Assembly: GCF_036588685.1 (NCBI RefSeq)
Contig: NC_086386.1
Coordinates: forward strand, 68,136,682 to 68,200,681
Direction: 5' to 3'
From: Mytilus trossulus
Lineage: Eukaryota > Mollusca > Bivalvia > Mytilida > Mytilidae
Length of the DNA: 64,000 nucleotides
Both the position numbers and the translations under genes were made by a program. A model generated the notes under the pieces. The model worked only from the letters and a program-made list of their open reading frames with translations, searched no databases and was not told the origin of the DNA. Positions 21,517 through 34,364 of the stretch are shown one piece after another; the first letter of the stretch is position 1, and each line of letters starts with the position of its first letter.

Positions 21517-24224
21517 CCACTGCGACTCACTGTACGTGGCTGCATGTGATTTCATATATCCCAAACAGCCAAGTTAACGCTACACTTTGACAGGATTCAC
21601 TGTCAGTTGGAAAAAAACTAAGGGCTTACAATTGCTTCATCCCATTCAAAACTAGTGGTAACCTTTAATTGGTAACAAGACAAAATTGAGATGAAAATCT
21701 GCTTCCTTTTAGTTTTGCGAGATTTTGTCCATCTTTCCTTCAGTATAGTTATCTGCACGCGATCTTTTCAATTAATTCATTACAAATTCATTATGTCATC
21801 ATATTTATTACCAAGGTAACTGACTGTATCGAGATTAAAATAAGCTTTTACTTTTGGAAAAAGTTTCTTTATCATCATTGTCAGCAGGATATGTTTGCTC
21901 TGTAATGTCAAAATATTTGTTTTCATTCCAAATTCGTATTTGCTTTATTCCTTTATCATTCATATCAAAGTCTGATATTTACTCAATTTAACAAGCTATT
22001 CACGTAACTACATGTTGATATAAGTGCTAATATGGTTAGAATCGGGATATGACAGGCAACAGTTATTCCGGAATTGGCATGACTTTACTACCGCATAAAA
22101 GACGGTTTTGTATTTTTGTCAACACCGTATTAGTTTTCTTTAAAAGCAAATGACATGTATGAAACAGCGTCAATTGACAGACGTGTGACTTGAATTTCTG
22201 CTTGATAAATGAAAAAAATATATAGTTTGAAAATATAAAACTAAATGCATACTCGCGTACGACTAAAATGTCACGTTGGATGAAATGAAACAGTAACCAA
22301 ACAACACAAAATGACAAATACAGTCAATATAGGGAGTGGAACTTCAACATTTCTACATATATGTCAAGACAAGTTGGAATATAAAATAACAAGATCCAGC
22401 TTCCATTAAAAACAAAAGTTGGCCATGATCCTTGATCAGAAAAATAATAAATTATACATTTTGAGAGATGGCGTTGAAGTTCTTTACAGTGATTTTATTA
22501 GTCTTTAGTTACCTATATATCTATACCTCTGTAATTTGGTTTGTGAGAATAAAGATATAAAGATATATATAATAGAGAAATACAAAAATGTTTAGAGATG
22601 ACTTTAGACAAGTATATCAATTATTTGGGTTGTTTAGACATCACCCTCGTGGGTTTTTTTTTTTTGTTTTTTTAATGAATAGTGGGACATGTAACGCTCT
22701 CTTTGCCATACTTAATAAAATGTACGTTGATATACAATATTAGTTTATTGCATCTGTAGTTATAGAAACGACAGTTTAATGATGCATTTTGTCACAATAT
22801 ATCTTTTTTTTAAAACACAATATTGTGAAAGTTCAAAACTTGATATCAAGAACAATATATTATCTGTATGGGATAATAGTCATTTAAATCTAACACGAAC
22901 TTCCCTATTTTACAGGATATAAGTGCAGTTTATCTATGTCAAAATTGTTTGTCGTATCTACTTAAACCTAGGAAACCAGTGTGTAAAATGTTGTTAAGAT
23001 ATGTTGTGGACAGGTGAATGACAGGTGTATACTTACGACATTCTATACGTTTGATTTACTCGATATCGATCATATGATACTGTTAATATTTGTCAACAAA
23101 CTTTGGAGCCATACTGTGATATCTTGTCTGTAGTAGATACAAATGTCGTAAAGTAAATAAAAAAACACCTCCAAGTAGATGATTGAACGTAAGATTGTTC
23201 ATAGATTCACAAGCTATAATTTGCATGAAAATGATAACATAAAACCTGAGAGTATGTTCATTTTCAACACAATATTTTGTTTTAATTTTGTTGGGAGTAA
23301 AGGCTATAAAGTCATCGACAAGATTGTTCGAAAAAAAAAAAATAAAAAACCAAATACTTAGTAACTTGGATAATATTCATTTTTTGTGGTGGACTCGTGC
23401 TTTTAACTTTAAAGAAATATGTCCGCTTATGCCTGTTTAACAAGAGCAATATTTGTAGTATAATAAGGAATTTAATTAAGTTTTATAAATGTTAACTTAA
23501 TACTATCTATAACATTAAAGATAGAAATGCACTTCTGAAGGTCATTAGTTGTTTATTTATCTCTTCTGTCCTCTATTACAATGTTTAAACAGACGCAATA
23601 ATTGATGGAAATTTGATTAATTCGATGATGATAAAGCGGTTTGGATATTTTTTTTGTAATTCTTTAAAGTCATTGAATGTGTATTTAGTGCACGCAGCGG
23701 AGAATAATAGAATATTAGATTGATATCTCCGTCATAAAACACGATATCAATCGAACAGAATGACACAATTGTAATAGTCATTGGCATCAACATGTTTAAT
23801 CTAATCATATAATTTAAATCGGCATTCTTTGGTATAGTTTATCTTATCTGGAAATTGTATTATTTTATTTGCTCACTTCAGATTCAATAATAAGCAGTCA
23901 ATTTTTCCATTTAGTGTCACTCGGGTTTACTGTAGAAAAGTGAGATTGCGCACGATTCATGTAAAACTTGACAAATAGGAAAACATTAACAAGAATTTGT
24001 ATTTGAATCAAAGCAGAATCCATCCGCTGGACAATGGCACTTACGTGCTAATATTGATTATATATAAAACGGTCTTGTCATGGAATGGATAAGATTGATT
24101 TATTCGCCAGAAACTGACAACGGTCAAACTAATTAACAGGTCCAATTCAATTATGAATTAATTTTTAATTGGAACTGTTTACTTTTATCGTCAGTTCATC
24201 TAGCTGTGCAAATATTTTCCTAAA
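21517..24224. other. AT-rich intergenic sequence
   Basis: No reading frame above about 84 codons and none with splice support. A 30-codon hydrophobic frame at 22468 followed by AATAAA is the only thing that stands out, and it is too short to call. Confidence 0.5.
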
Positions 24225-24299
24225 ATGGATCTATTTCGAATAGAAGCAGAACTTAGAAAATATCCAGGACCAATATCAGTTGTTACTTTGAAAAACAAG
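24225..24299 (+). CDS. Candidate exon 1 of a small unidentified gene (25 codons)
   Basis: ATG at 24225 (AAA before it) opens a 25-codon frame, with motifs FRIEAELRKYPGP and VVTLKNK, ending in phase 0 at AAG|GTACTG (donor GT at 24300). Alternatively the exon begins at 24204 after TCATCTAG, which keeps the same frame and would make it a 96-bp symmetric internal exon. It reads smoothly into the next candidate exon at 24947. Confidence 0.4.
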
Positions 24300-24946
24300 G
24301 TACTGTTGTTTATTTACTTTAGTTGTTTATTTATATCTTATTCAAGTTAAACGTTATAGAAAAAAAACACGTTTATATACTTATAGGAATCAGTCAGAGA
24401 TTGTCTCATTAGATAAACAAAATAAAGAGATGCATTTATTTCTAATTCAAGTCAACATCTTTTACTGGTACTTTTGTTTGTTCTCACGTTGACTGTAAAA
24501 ATTATAAGAAAAAGAAAGGCTTGCACACAGTCGTCCTTTTCATAGCTTATTGCGATCACGTAAAGAAAAGGAGACTTTAGCTTATTCGGACGTATTACAA
24601 AACATCTTTTATTGTGTGTATTATGTTTTTGACTTTATTGGTGTAAACAGGTACTAATTGCGTGTAATTCTAATATTAGTATACATTGGAGATGTTCCAA
24701 AGGAGATGATTAATGGTATTGATTTAACGATAATTTATAGGGATATCAAATGTGGTTAAACCTTTGATCAAACACCATGTAAGACTGCAACAGATGAGAA
24801 GACATTTTCTCTTTTGCATGCAGCAAATCAAATTATCAGATGATACAAAACCATTCTCGTCCTTCTCTTCTTTGAAGTTTATTATTGAAAAGATTCTAAC
24901 TACCGATGGCAACAAACATACATCTATATTTCTCTGTTAATTAAAG

Positions 24947-25086
24947 AGTGTAGACGGAAACTGGGCAGTTATCATTGATTGCTTTTCATTCGTTAGACCT
25001 CCATTGGCTAACAAACCGTCACAACTGCCAATAGAAAAATGTATGACTATCCAACTGTACAATGGAGCTGGACAAACTGGGAACAG
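24947..25086 (+). CDS. Candidate exon 2 of the same small gene (46.7 codons)
   Basis: A pyrimidine-rich stretch ending TTAATTAAAG precedes the exon. It opens in phase 0 with AGT GTA GAC GGA and reads as clean protein (motifs DGNWAVIIDCFSFVRPP and QLPIEKCMTIQLYNG). It ends in AACAG|GTGAAC with two bases of a split codon. Splicing to 24225-24299 gives an uninterrupted frame. I do not recognise the family. The following intron holds a 50-bp minisatellite. Confidence 0.45.
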
Positions 25087-25251
25087 GTGAACATACAACT
25101 TATAAATAATTTCGACTTTGATTCTGGGCTTTTCATATAAGATTTGTTATCTTGATTAACACCTTGTTATATTCTCCCAACGCTTTGACTAAATTTAGAT
25201 TGTCCCATAATAAATAAATTCGTGTGAAGGCTATCAATATTGATAGTCCCT

Positions 25252-26185
25252 TAATTGGTATCTATCCCCATTTCTATGACTTTCAAATTTGAATTCCTCC
25301 TTGGAATGTTGTCCTTTTCATCTTTTCTTTTACTATTGAGATTTTTTGCCTTCTTGGTATCTTCCCCCACGTTTTTGACGATCGATTATGGCATTATTGT
25401 CTTCATGGTATCTACACCAGCATCTAAGACGATCGATCAATCATGATTGCCCCCCCCCCTCCTTGGTATATTCCCCCACGTCTTTGACGATCGATCATGT
25501 TTGTCCCCATGGTATCTACACCAGCATCTTAGACGATAGATCATGATTGCCCTCTTGGTATACTCTGGTATCTTCCTCAACTTATTTGACGATCGATCAT
25601 GATTTGCCCTTGGTATCTACTCCAGCGTCTTAAACTAGCGATCATGATTTGCCCATGGTATCTACTATAGCGTCTTAAACTAGCGATCATGATTTGCCCT
25701 TGGTATCTACTCTAGCGTCTTAAATGAGCGATCATGATTTCCCCCTTGGTATCTACTCCAGCGTCTTAAACGAGCGATCATGATTTCCCCCTTGGTATCT
25801 ACTCCAGCGTCTTTAACGATAAATCATGATTGTCTCCTTGGTATTTTTTCAACTCTATGACGTTCGATCATGAGTATGCCCTTGTTATCCTCTCCAGCGT
25901 CTTAGGCGATCATGATTGACCTTGGTATCTACTATACAGCGTTTTAGATGATGGATCATGATAGGCCCCTTGATATCTACTCGAGCGTCTTAGACTAGCG
26001 ATCACGATTGTGCCTTTGGTATCTTCTCCCACGTGATGTTTTATCATGATTGCCCCTCTTGGTATCTTCGTCCACGTTTTTGACGATCGATCATGATTGC
26101 CCACTTGCTATCTTCTCAACACGTCCTTGACAATAGATCATGATTGGCTCCTTGATATTTTCTCCAACTTTTTTGACGATCAATT
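25252..26185. repeat. Degenerate ~50-bp minisatellite rich in GATCATGATT
   Basis: About 18 diverged units of roughly 45-55 bp, each with CTTGGTATCT, a variable CCAGCGTCTT segment and GATCGATCATGATTG. Every unit carries the palindromes GATCGATC and/or ATCATGAT. It lies inside the putative second intron of the 24225 gene. Frames across it are artefacts of the repeat. Confidence 0.88.
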
Positions 26186-26486
26186 TTGTTTTGCTCTATT
26201 GTTTTTTTTCTGTTCTTTTTCCTACTATAGATTTTATTTTTCTCCTTGTTATCTTCTCACACTTGTTTGCCTATCGATTTTCTGTGAAAAAGTACATTGA
26301 AGATCCATGCAGCATAGCGTGTCGATCTAGGACGAAGCAGGATTATATTTTATTAAATTAGCATGTTCTCGTACTGAATATAAATGTTATTTGTCATTGA
26401 ATGTCAATCCATCTTAATACGGATTGTTGTCTAATTGACATTTCTCCACATTTCCTTTAAATCATATTAATGATTAATTATCGCAG

Positions 26487-26541
26487 CTTAGATGAAGAGA
26501 CTGTGGCAAATACCAAAAAGGAACATATGCTGTTACATTAA
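26487..26541 (+). CDS. Candidate terminal exon of the small gene
   Basis: After ATTATCGCAG the sequence completes the split codon from 25086 (AG|C) and continues for 17 codons (motif LDEETVANTKKE) to TAA at 26539-26541, giving a total protein of about 89 residues. An AATAAA follows 70 bp later. An alternative donor-like AACTTG|GTAAGG at about 26556 would place a further exon downstream in another frame. Weak by itself; supported mainly by phase and the poly(A) signal. Confidence 0.3.
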
Positions 26542-26610
26542 CATATAACTTGGTAAGGCTGGCAACTATCTCCTATTATCTAGATAAGTGGATGCCCAAT
26601 TAAAACTTAC

Positions 26611-26616
26611 AATAAA
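26611..26616 (+). promoter_or_regulatory. Putative polyadenylation signal AATAAA
   Basis: Canonical hexamer 70 bp after the stop of the candidate terminal exon 26487-26541. AATAAA is frequent by chance in AT-rich DNA. Confidence 0.3.
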
Positions 26617-26929
26617 AATCAAACCGGATAACAGAATCTCAATTGATGGTATTGAGAGTTTGCTAATGATATCGATATATCTGTGTTTGAGTTATTTTTG
26701 ATGATATATCGACCTAAATAGAGATCTAAATGAACTGTTTCTTGTAGACTTATCATAAGATCGAAAAGATCAATCATAGCTTATTTGCTTTTGTAGTTGT
26801 AAATGCTAAAACTCTGTTTTTCTAATGTAAGTTTGACAATAAAAATTCTTTGTTTTAGTTTTACATAAATTTTCTGAATTTTAATGAGGGATTAACAAAA
26901 TTGTTATATTGATATATGAAGATATGGCA

Positions 26930-27045
26930 TGAGTACCAAAGAGAACATTCTCCATCCAAGTCACAATTTGTAAAAGTGCACCATTATAAGTCAAAGTACG
27001 CCCTTCAACACGGAGCCTTGGATCACACCGAAATGTTTGATTTTT
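26930..27045 (+). repeat. Dispersed repeat, copy A
   Basis: Contains GAGTACCAAAGAGAAC, CAAGTCACAATTTGTAAAAG and GTCAAAGTACGCCC. The same blocks recur at 62110-62195 in this window. I recall this family as common in mussel sequence; that part is memory, not computed. Confidence 0.6.
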
Positions 27046-28435
27046 TTTTTTAATTCTTTGTTATAATTATGAATTTGGTAAAATTATTTTCAGTGAATTT
27101 ACGACATCTCCTATTCACTGTAACGTACAAATGTTATATTCGTTGTATAAGGGGTTATTATGGTACGTGTAAAAAGATACTAAATCTTTCAAAGCCATTA
27201 TGGCGTTTACCTCATTAAAACAGATAAGATTTATTCATGTTTTAAACAGAAACACATCTGTAGAAAATTGGTAAATGATTAGACTGAAGGATTATATTCT
27301 AGAGGAAAACATTACATTTTAATTTGTTAACAAAATTTGTCGCCATTTAAATTACCAAATGGAATGAAAAAATCAGTGTAGGGAATATATTTAGTTAGGT
27401 ATTAAGAGGGGCTATATTATAATTAAGAAAAATATGACTTTAAAATGTTATGATGAATACATTCCTGAACTGATGTTTAATTGAATCTGTTGAAAGGTAA
27501 ACGTCATTTAATTGAAAAATGCAATTGTACCGGATTGACGAGAGAGAGAGAGAGAGGTATTCAACTAAATAAAGGATACTTTGATGTCGTACTTTAGGAT
27601 AGTTACTTAAATAGTTTTCACTTTACTACAAAAAAATGTATAATTGTAAATGAATTAAGCAATTATTTGATATATTGGTTTTCATTGTTAAAAAAAAACA
27701 CATTTAAAAACAAAGCATGTGCAGAATTTTGTTGCGCAGTTACATGATTATATTTTAATCGACAAGAACATGAGAAATGCAAACCAAAATTTACACACTC
27801 GTGAAGGAGCTTACTCGGCCAAAGGGAAGGCATCTTATTGGCTATGCATTCACTATAACGTCCGGGTTTATGGGAGTACTAAATTCTGGGTACAAATTAT
27901 CTGAACAGAAAGCGCGCGAAAATCAAAGGTTTCGTTTGTCGGTTTGAAATGTAGAAGCGCAGTATCATCAAGTCAGTGTGAAAAACTTCATGAATCTGCA
28001 TAGACAATAAATCTTTGCAACAGTCATTACATAGAGACTGCTACTTGGGTGATCTGTGTCAGGACAATCTACTGCTGCTCTACCAGATATATACGTGTAT
28101 ATTATGGTTCTGGTCCACATATCATATTATTTGCTTATTGTAGTATTCTTTAATTTCGTCTTGACGTATTAATTCATCAGGAGAAATAGACAAAACAATG
28201 AAAACAAAACAAAAACGTTCCTTTTAAGAACAATTGTTTTCAAAATCGAAAATGTTATTGCGTGAAGTAGTCTCTTATGAAAAATTATGTAGTTGTGGAA
28301 ACACGGTCTGAAAATCTACACACTATTTTCGCTTTACTTTATTTAAATGATACATTTATGCATGACACATGCTTGCCATTATGACATTGGGTTTTTGATA
28401 TGAGATAAGTAAACTTCAGTTTGCGTAGTATAGAG

Positions 28436-28471
<36 letters not shown>

Positions 28472-30435
28472 AAATAACTTTGGGATCTATGGTAGAACGC
28501 GCTTCTGAAGATATTAAAGATTTTTATTTTCTTTCGTAACAGCCAATTTATAAAAGATGATAATCAATTTCATTGATAGAATTTTACATAACTAAGTGGT
28601 AAAATAAAATCTTTTCAATTCTTTAAGGTGTATATCAAAGTCATTTCACCTGATTATATATATATAAATGGACCACTACTTTTAATACATTAAAGATGTA
28701 TTAAAAAATGGATCAATTCACAGTTATTGCCATTAATAACTATTGACTTTGTGACATAATATACTAAGTAAAGCAGTGTATAAATGACGAAATATTTGAA
28801 TACACAGTCTTATAAAATGAAAAAAGAAAAGCATAATTATGTGTATATAATCAGCAAGTTGAGCTATCATAAACATCTCCTTTATTTAAGTGACAGATTC
28901 AGGAGGGGGCACTATTCATTGAAGTCCTTTGTATTATTCATGGTATATCTTGATTTAAATTTCAGTTATTTTGAAATATAAAGGAGAATATTTATACAAA
29001 AATTATATAAATTAATTGATTGAGTGTTATTAACTAAACGTTCATTTTAATATATTTTATATGACTTCAACAATAGACAAAACTATACCGTAAGCTGTAA
29101 AAGGCCCTTGCATGACATAATGTGAAACAATTCAAAAGAGAACACCCGCAACCTGATTAATGCTAAAAACAAGTAAATAAATTACAGACAGCCACTGAAT
29201 TACAGTCTCCTGACTGGTTACACAAAGAATGTGCATATGTAGGACCAGTGCAATATAATAGGCAAACCGCACCCAATCCAAATAAACATAGTTTGAAGTC
29301 AAGCACACAGAATGTTAATGTGTATTGCTTCGTTGATAAGTTATGTACCTTTACACGATCACGGATGCAAGTATAAAAACGATGTGATGAAAACGTCTAG
29401 GTAGAATCTCTGTCTAAACATTTAAAGGAAAAGGTTCAGATATCATAACACATCCTTATTCTTATGAATATGACACTTATGTTGGGGAGATTTTATTCGC
29501 ATGTTAAAGAAATATTATGTGACAAAAGACTGTTGTTCTCTTCTTTGTTCGCTAGTTTGAAAAAGATCCACCCATTTTCTCTTTCATAATAATGTCACGG
29601 TAGAATATTCACATTACTCATATATTTGTTTCATATACCTAGATACGATAATAACTAACTGCTTTACGTCTTTCTGAAACTGCAAGATTTATTGACTGGA
29701 CATATTAAAAGAGTTAGACTTCATGCTCTAAAAGGAGCGTTTGCACTTATATAAAGAACCAGATACATGTATGATCAAATTCACCAAGCACAATTTTGTT
29801 TGTCCAGAGTTTTGTTTCATACTGTATGGACGATAAGATTATCATAGCAGCCACCTTTTTAATTGTTTGCAAATATCGTTATTCTATATAAACTTAATTT
29901 CATTTCTAAAATAACCTTGAAAAATACTTCAGCGAGTGTGGCTGTAAAGGTTTTGAAACTCGATACAAGCATATAAGATCAAGTCCTTGAAAAATTTTGG
30001 TAGATAGTCCACTGAGTTTGGTCCTGCTCCAATTATATAAGCTTGCCCTGTCTAACTTTTAGAACGAGTGTCGATTTCAGGGGATAATGAACTTCAAATT
30101 TTAAAAAATCGCTTTTTTAAGCTCTTAATTTGAGAATAGTACTAATATCTCCTTTGCATATAAATGAACATTTAACATAATTTTATTGTAAATGAGATTT
30201 AAAAGTATTTTTCAGCCTCAATAAGTTACAAGAATTTTAATAACACCTGATTATAAAATAATTTGAATGTTTTAAACCACGGAAGTGTTTATATGTGTTT
30301 GTTATTCCTAGCTACATATTTATCTTGGATCCTTAACACCCGCCAAAAATAGCTATGATGTACGGGATTTCAGGGTAACTGTGCTCGTCTTTCCAATAAA
30401 CGTTTAAATTCCAGTATTAAAATTAAGTGAAAATA
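27046..30435. other. AT-rich noncoding stretch
   Basis: Contains a 27-base A run at 28442-28468 and a less AT-rich patch at 27720-27990 with a 61-codon frame that has no family features. That patch could be a promoter (CCAAT-like ATTGGC at about 27838) but there is no gene to attach it to. Confidence 0.45.
28442..28468. repeat. A27 homopolymer
   Basis: Uninterrupted run of 27 A, followed by GGAAAATAAC. Possibly the tail of an unrecognised retroposed sequence. Confidence 0.9.
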
Positions 30436-30522
30436 ATGACAGTCGTGTGTACAGTTTCAAGTTCAAGAACGCTTTCTAGACGGTTAAACATTGAGAAAGT
30501 TGAATATACATCATTGCTCTGG
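30436..30522 (+). CDS. Possible short first exon (29 codons)
   Basis: ATG at 30436, 29 codons (motif SRTLSRRLNIEKVEY) ending in phase 0 at CTCTGG|GTAAGT, a strong donor. It could be an alternative first exon for the coiled-coil gene, whose large exon also starts in phase 0 at 47633. Short and unsupported otherwise. Confidence 0.2.
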
Positions 30523-32670
30523 GTAAGTTTAAAGTATTTAAGATATCAAAGCACGGTTGGATGTGAAGGTTCGGTTTCCTCAGAACTCCTGGTGATAGAA
30601 AACACCAAGAAATAAACACAAGAACCATGATAGATCAAAGGAAACATTTGACTCTGTATATCTAATCCAATTTCAATGATTAAGGATATAATTAAAGGTC
30701 GTGGGTGTATAGGGATATAATGAAGTTTAATCCGCCTAAATTTCACAAGATTAACTTTTTTCTTTACAGGGGTTAAATTAAATCTAAATTGTCGTGTCAT
30801 GTTTTGAATTCATTCAAATAAATAAATGTATAGTCAATCAAATTTCTTGTATTTTTTATTTCAATCATGCACATGACTATGCAACTTCTCGAAAGTAACT
30901 TTTATTATTGTTGTAAAAAAATCAGTCTCTGTAATAGCGATGACAACGTTTTGGCTAAAGAAGTATTCAGTGCTGTGCAAAATGCTTTTGTCATTTTACG
31001 ATTTTCCATTATTATCAATCTTATGAAGAGGAATTCACACCATTTTAAAATATAATTATAATAAAATGTAATATGATAAAATGCCCAACATTAGATATAT
31101 ATATATAGAAGTCACGAAGATAACCACAATGTTGAGGGATTCCTTTGTTATATTTCCTCTGGTTTATAGGTGGTTTATAATCCGAGGTCAGAACAAACCA
31201 CAAAATATTAAGGATATTAAGAAATTACAAATTAAAGGGTGAAATTTGAACATTGGCGTATAAATAAAAAAAACTCCCTAATCATTGTTGTGTTCAAAAT
31301 AAACATTTCATGTATACGGAAACGTAGTTTTATATATACAAGAAATATTTGAAAAAAGATTAATTCTGTTATATAAAGCTTTAAATTACTGCAAAATGTA
31401 GGTTATTTTAATATTATTGCATGTTTCATGATGGAAAGCTGATAGATTTTGAATATTTGTCTTCACTCAAAACAGACAAAATTAATCAACTTAAAAGTTT
31501 GACTCATTTTGGTCACATCTATTCAGAGATTTCTAACAGTTGCATCAATGGTGTGAATGGTACTTAGAAAGAATCAATATTGTCGGAAATGTCACACAAA
31601 TATCTGTTTCGAAGTTTTTTACAAATTTATTTAATTATTGGGACCGAGATAAGTAGACTATATTTAGAATCTCTTTTGTCAAAAGCTTGTTGCCTAAACC
31701 CAACCTTGACTTTTATTTGAATATTTGCATATTTGAATTCAAATTTTATTTTTATCTGCTCAGCTATATCTACATTATACTACAATAGGTGACAATTATA
31801 CAAGCCAACCTGTTTGTGAAAAGATTAAAGTCTTTTTAACGAGCCCTTTATCCTTCATAGTTTGACAATAGGTCCCTCATTATAAAATATATATGTATAC
31901 AACTGCGATATATAAATCTTTCCGGATGACGAATTTTAAAGAGACACAAAAAGATACTTAGCATAAGAGCGCATTGGTAACCCGAAGTTTGACGAGGCTT
32001 TTGTGTAGTTAATGTAAATTGTGTTTTGAGGGAGTGGAAAGATTTTGTGTAAACTTTGGAAAATTACTATTTCTGCAAAATTAATAGATATACGTCGGTT
32101 TGTCTATTCGTTTCCTGGTGTTGGAACAATAAAGACAAATTTTAAAAGTTTTTACTTAAAAATATCAAATTGCACGATGGGAAATCAGGAATTGACAAAG
32201 ATGGCCTGTTAACTATAGGTGTCAAGCATATTGTATAATAATTTGTTATTTACAAATATTTAAACTGAACAAATTCAAACAAAAATTACATAATGAGGAA
32301 AGTAAATTTCTTTCATCGACTAAGAAAACATACGGAAATGACTGTAATCATGATAGTTTGATCTTGAGAAAACAAGGAAATATCGGCAAACAAATCTCAA
32401 ATATTGATTCGGTCTTTCAAGTACTTGTTGAATGTTGACATGGGAGAAAATAGTGAATATTAGAACGAGACGATGATTTAATGGATCAAAGATTGTAGAT
32501 TTTGCTTGGATTTAAAATGGTTGTGGAGGTATTTTTGTTGATTGTGCATTCTTGTGTTTAGTTTGAAATACTATGAAAACGGACCAAACTGACAAATGAG
32601 GAGAACATCCATGAACTGATGAGAAAATATATTGAATTAAATTGAAATAGTTTAATTTAAATTTGTGAAA
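30523..32670. other. AT-rich noncoding stretch
   Basis: Only short frames without splice or domain support. No recognised repeat. Confidence 0.5.
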
Positions 32671-32844
32671 ATGTACCAGCCTATGTTTCCAAGTCTTACT
32701 GGTAATACTGGACAAAAGGGGGCTCTAACTCTTGGTGCTTCTAAACGGCCCAACGGGAGAAAGGCCAACAGTATAATCAGGAAACGAACCAAAGATGTTC
32801 CGTATGAACACGCAGGCAAATTTCCTAAAGAAAATGTCGAAAAT
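32671..32844 (+). CDS. Candidate first exon of the coiled-coil gene (58 codons)
   Basis: ATG at 32671, with an in-frame TAA upstream at 32653, opens 58 codons ending in phase 0 at GAAAAT|GTGAGT (donor GT at 32845). The peptide is basic and polar (motifs GASKRPNGRKANSIIRKRTK and KFPKENVEN), reading like a disordered head. Two further candidate coding blocks on the same strand, 44049-44144 and 47633-49069, start in phase 0, so the three join without a break into a 568-residue protein. The first intron would be 11.2 kb and contain the whole gypsy element 33661-41580. The join is inference from phase and order. Confidence 0.45.
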
Positions 32845-33660
32845 GTGAGTAAACAGATTGATTGTGGCCCTTTTTGTTTGTTTATCTACCCATTCTGATA
32901 ATGAACGGTTTTATGCCTACTTTTATCAGGCGCAAGATCGATTTTACAATAGAACATTTAGTTCATTTTTTCTCTCAACTTAACTGCATGCATCAGAACC
33001 TGATTTCTAGAAGTCCCTATGTATATTGACTTTAACGATTAAATGATATGCTAGCTTTATTACACATTGTTGGTTTGCTACATTATTAGAATTGCCTTTA
33101 ATCTATAGACTTAGAACTCAACACACACGGTCAAATGAAAAACTAGAAAGTACCATAGGTGTATAACAATGATGAACGATAGATGTCAAGGTGATTGCTG
33201 AAAATAATAAACTGGTTAAGGATGTTGTTTTGCTTGTAAACATTCTTATTTACCTAGAAGAAAACAGTTCAGATTTTGGCAACTAAACCCGAAAAAAGAC
33301 TAGATAGTGCAGCAATTCATTTTGCCATACAAAATTATTGATAAGGTATCAATTTTAAGACAGTCGAAAACACGATTCCATTCCAAATAAATCATTCCAA
33401 AATAATCTGCATCTACAAAATTAAAATAAAGACACATGTTCTGTTTTATCTAAATGTTCTTGAACAAGAGAAAAGCGAAAATATTTATTTTGTAACTTCT
33501 ATGTAAATCAGATGTAAAAGAGGGACGAAAGATACCAAAGGGACAGACATTAGTATATATATATGTTATCGTCTCATACTAACATGAACACAACGAACAC
33601 ATTTCCTTGGTTCTAATTTTCTTCTTGACACTTTCCATACCACTATTCTTTTTAAAGAAT
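32845..33660 (+). other. Putative intron sequence before the gypsy element
   Basis: Starts at the GTGAGT donor. AT-rich, no coding signal. Confidence 0.4.
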
Positions 33661-34276
33661 TATAACCGGAAGAAAAGTGACTTCAGGAACTTTTACTATA
33701 ATTTGCAAAGTGCTTTTTAATAACTCTCGTTTTGAATTGAATATGTATATGAACTCTCGTTTTGAATAGTTATATGAACTCTCGTTTTGAATATTTATAT
33801 GAGTTTTCGTTTTAAATTGATTTATTCTTGAATATAATGTTTCTTCTTTCAAAATATCCAAAGAGATTATAGATTTACTATTTTACAACTTAATCCGATG
33901 GCTGTCAAGAGTGTGAGAGATAATACATGTATCTAACACTTGAACTACAAAAGCAATTATCGCTATTTTATAAAGTTAAGCCGGAGGACAATGATCAGCT
34001 TATTATTACATAAGATTGGACTATTATATTTATATTTTATGAGAACCTTTTATAATGTTTTAAAACCCTTATCTTTGACTTAATTTATGTTTTGTAAACT
34101 GTTGCTTGGACAGTCTTCCCCTAGCTTTCGAACTGTAAACTTGTGTTAATAAATTTGTGTATAGTTTTATACGGTCTTGCGTTTAAAGCAGCCATAGTGT
34201 CGATTATAGACCTACAGACTTTAATGTAACCCGTGCCGAACTTCACGGACTCATGCCGCAAGTTCACGGGGTTATA
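33661..34276 (+). repeat. 5' LTR (616 bp)
   Basis: Identical by eye to 40965-41580. The U3 side contains four tandem copies of a CTCGTTTTGAA motif (33722-33816). An AATAAA lies near the 3' end in TGTTAATAAATTTGTG. Ends GGTTATA. Confidence 0.96.
33722..33816 (+). repeat. Tandem CTCGTTTTGAA motif in the LTR
   Basis: Four spaced copies of AACTCTCGTTTTGAA (last one degenerate, AGTTTTCGTTTTAAA), each followed by an AT-rich TATATG segment. The same block is in the 3' LTR at 41026-41120. Repeated U3 motifs of this kind are often transcription-factor sites; here that is a guess. Confidence 0.8.
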
Positions 34277-34278
34277 AT

Positions 34279-34296
34279 TGGGAAGGACTCCTCGAT
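34279..34296 (+). promoter_or_regulatory. Candidate primer binding site
   Basis: TGGGAAGGACTCCTCGAT starts two bases after the 5' LTR and opens with TGG, as expected for pairing with a tRNA CCA end. The matching tRNA was not identified; neither the tRNA-Asp nor the tRNA-Arg of this window fits. Confidence 0.55.
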
Positions 34297-34364
34297 TACC
34301 GTAACCTTTGCAGCCAAGCGAGTGTTTTATTTATGAACTAGTCCCAAAATACGAAAATTTAAAA

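Noticed and set aside
22468-22560. 30-codon hydrophobic frame resembling a signal peptide, followed by AATAAA
   Set aside because: Too short, no splice sites and such strings are common in AT-rich DNA.
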